From JAVBLQ01 sp031553435 (lineage in GTDB: Bacteria > Bacteroidota > Bacteroidia > Bacteroidales > Azobacteroidaceae), in contig JAVBLQ010000083.1 in assembly GCA_031553435.1 (NCBI GenBank), positions 1 through 6,276 on the forward strand: a stretch of DNA of 6,276 nt, given 5' to 3'. Under the pieces are notes generated by a model, which searched no databases, was not told the origin of the DNA, and was given only the letters and a program-made list of their open reading frames with translations. Shown in pieces: positions 6,143 to 6,276 of this stretch (position 1 is its first letter; each line of letters begins with the position of its first letter). The translations under genes were made by a program, and so were the position numbers.

Positions 6143-6276
6143 GTGTCATGTCACACCTCAAATAAAGGATAAAGTCTTTTGAGTTTTATCCGAGCATCAT
6201 CAGTCGTGAACCGCCAATTTATTTTAGCATTTTTATTATTCCTCTCTTTTTGCCATGCATTTACCTGCTTTTCAAC
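6143..6276 (-). mobile_element. Terminal part of an IS630-family insertion sequence
   Basis: The transposase fragment reaches to within about ten bases of the sequence CTAG (6140-6143). IS630 elements are known to insert at TA, often within CTAG, duplicating the TA, so the element edge is placed at about 6143 with the TA at 6141-6142. The outermost bases, GTGTCATGTCAC (6143-6154), form an imperfect palindrome and overlap the transposase stop. They would be part of the terminal inverted repeat. The other end is outside the window, so the exact boundary and the inverted repeat are inferred. TA steps at 6135 and 6138 are alternative edges. Confidence 0.6.
6151..6276 (-). CDS. IS630-family transposase, C-terminal fragment cut by window edge
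   Basis: The minus-strand frame from 6276 to a TGA at 6153-6151 encodes 41 residues. They carry the typical tail of IS630-family transposases: a W-x-K-E-R-N stretch (AWQKERNNKNAKINW), then WRFTTDDARIKLKRLYP. The pattern is W-x-F-T-x-x-x-A-R-x-K-L-x-x-L-Y-P. The catalytic DDE part lies outside the window, so whether the element is intact cannot be judged. The frame has no interruption. The gene converges on the MerR gene, with its stop 25 bases beyond the MerR stop. The family assignment comes from recognition of the tail only. Confidence 0.8.
   Translation of the reverse strand, partial: VEKQVNAWQKERNNKNAKINWRFTTDDARIKLKRLYPLFEV

Noticed and set aside
1..6276. A defence system, CRISPR array, toxin-antitoxin pair or biosynthetic cluster
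   Set aside because: No spaced repeat arrays, nuclease or toxin families, or modular enzymes are visible. All complete genes fall into ordinary housekeeping, envelope or regulatory families.

Overview
The window is AT-rich and reads as a chromosomal segment from a Bacteroidota bacterium, most likely of the order Bacteroidales. Three things point there: the alanyl-tRNA synthetase sequence style, the near absence of strong Shine-Dalgarno sequences before the start codons, and several matches to the Bacteroidota promoter pattern (-33 TTTG, -7 TAnnTTTG). The species cannot be named from the sequence alone.

Layout, left to right. Positions 1-51 hold the first 17 codons of a minus-strand gene for an exported protein, cut by the window edge. 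About 300 bases of non-coding DNA follow, with a candidate promoter for that gene, a 13-base palindrome and a repeated 10-mer. Next is a plus-strand gene for an exported TraB/GumN-family protein (349-1254). It converges on a minus-strand gene for an exported metallo-beta-lactamase-fold hydrolase (1293-2018). That gene lies 34 bases downstream of a complete alaS (2053-4671, minus), so the two may be co-transcribed. A 110-base divergent intergenic region with overlapping candidate promoters separates alaS from a plus-strand pair: a membrane-anchored M23 (LytM-type) cell-wall peptidase (4782-5750) and, 18 bases on, a small MerR-family regulator (5769-6125). Starting about 15-18 bases after the MerR stop, the right end holds the terminal part of an IS630-family insertion sequence, whose transposase C-terminus runs on the minus strand out of the window.

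The genes are mostly housekeeping or envelope functions: charging and proofreading of tRNA-Ala, remodelling of peptidoglycan, and two exported hydrolase-like proteins of unknown substrate. No catalytic motif I looked for is missing and no gene appears broken, other than those cut by the edges. I see no defence system, CRISPR array, biosynthetic cluster or RNA gene, and no strong candidate for a new system. The most interesting points are a palindrome shared by two opposing promoters, the lone MerR regulator paired with the M23 peptidase, and the IS insertion directly behind that pair.
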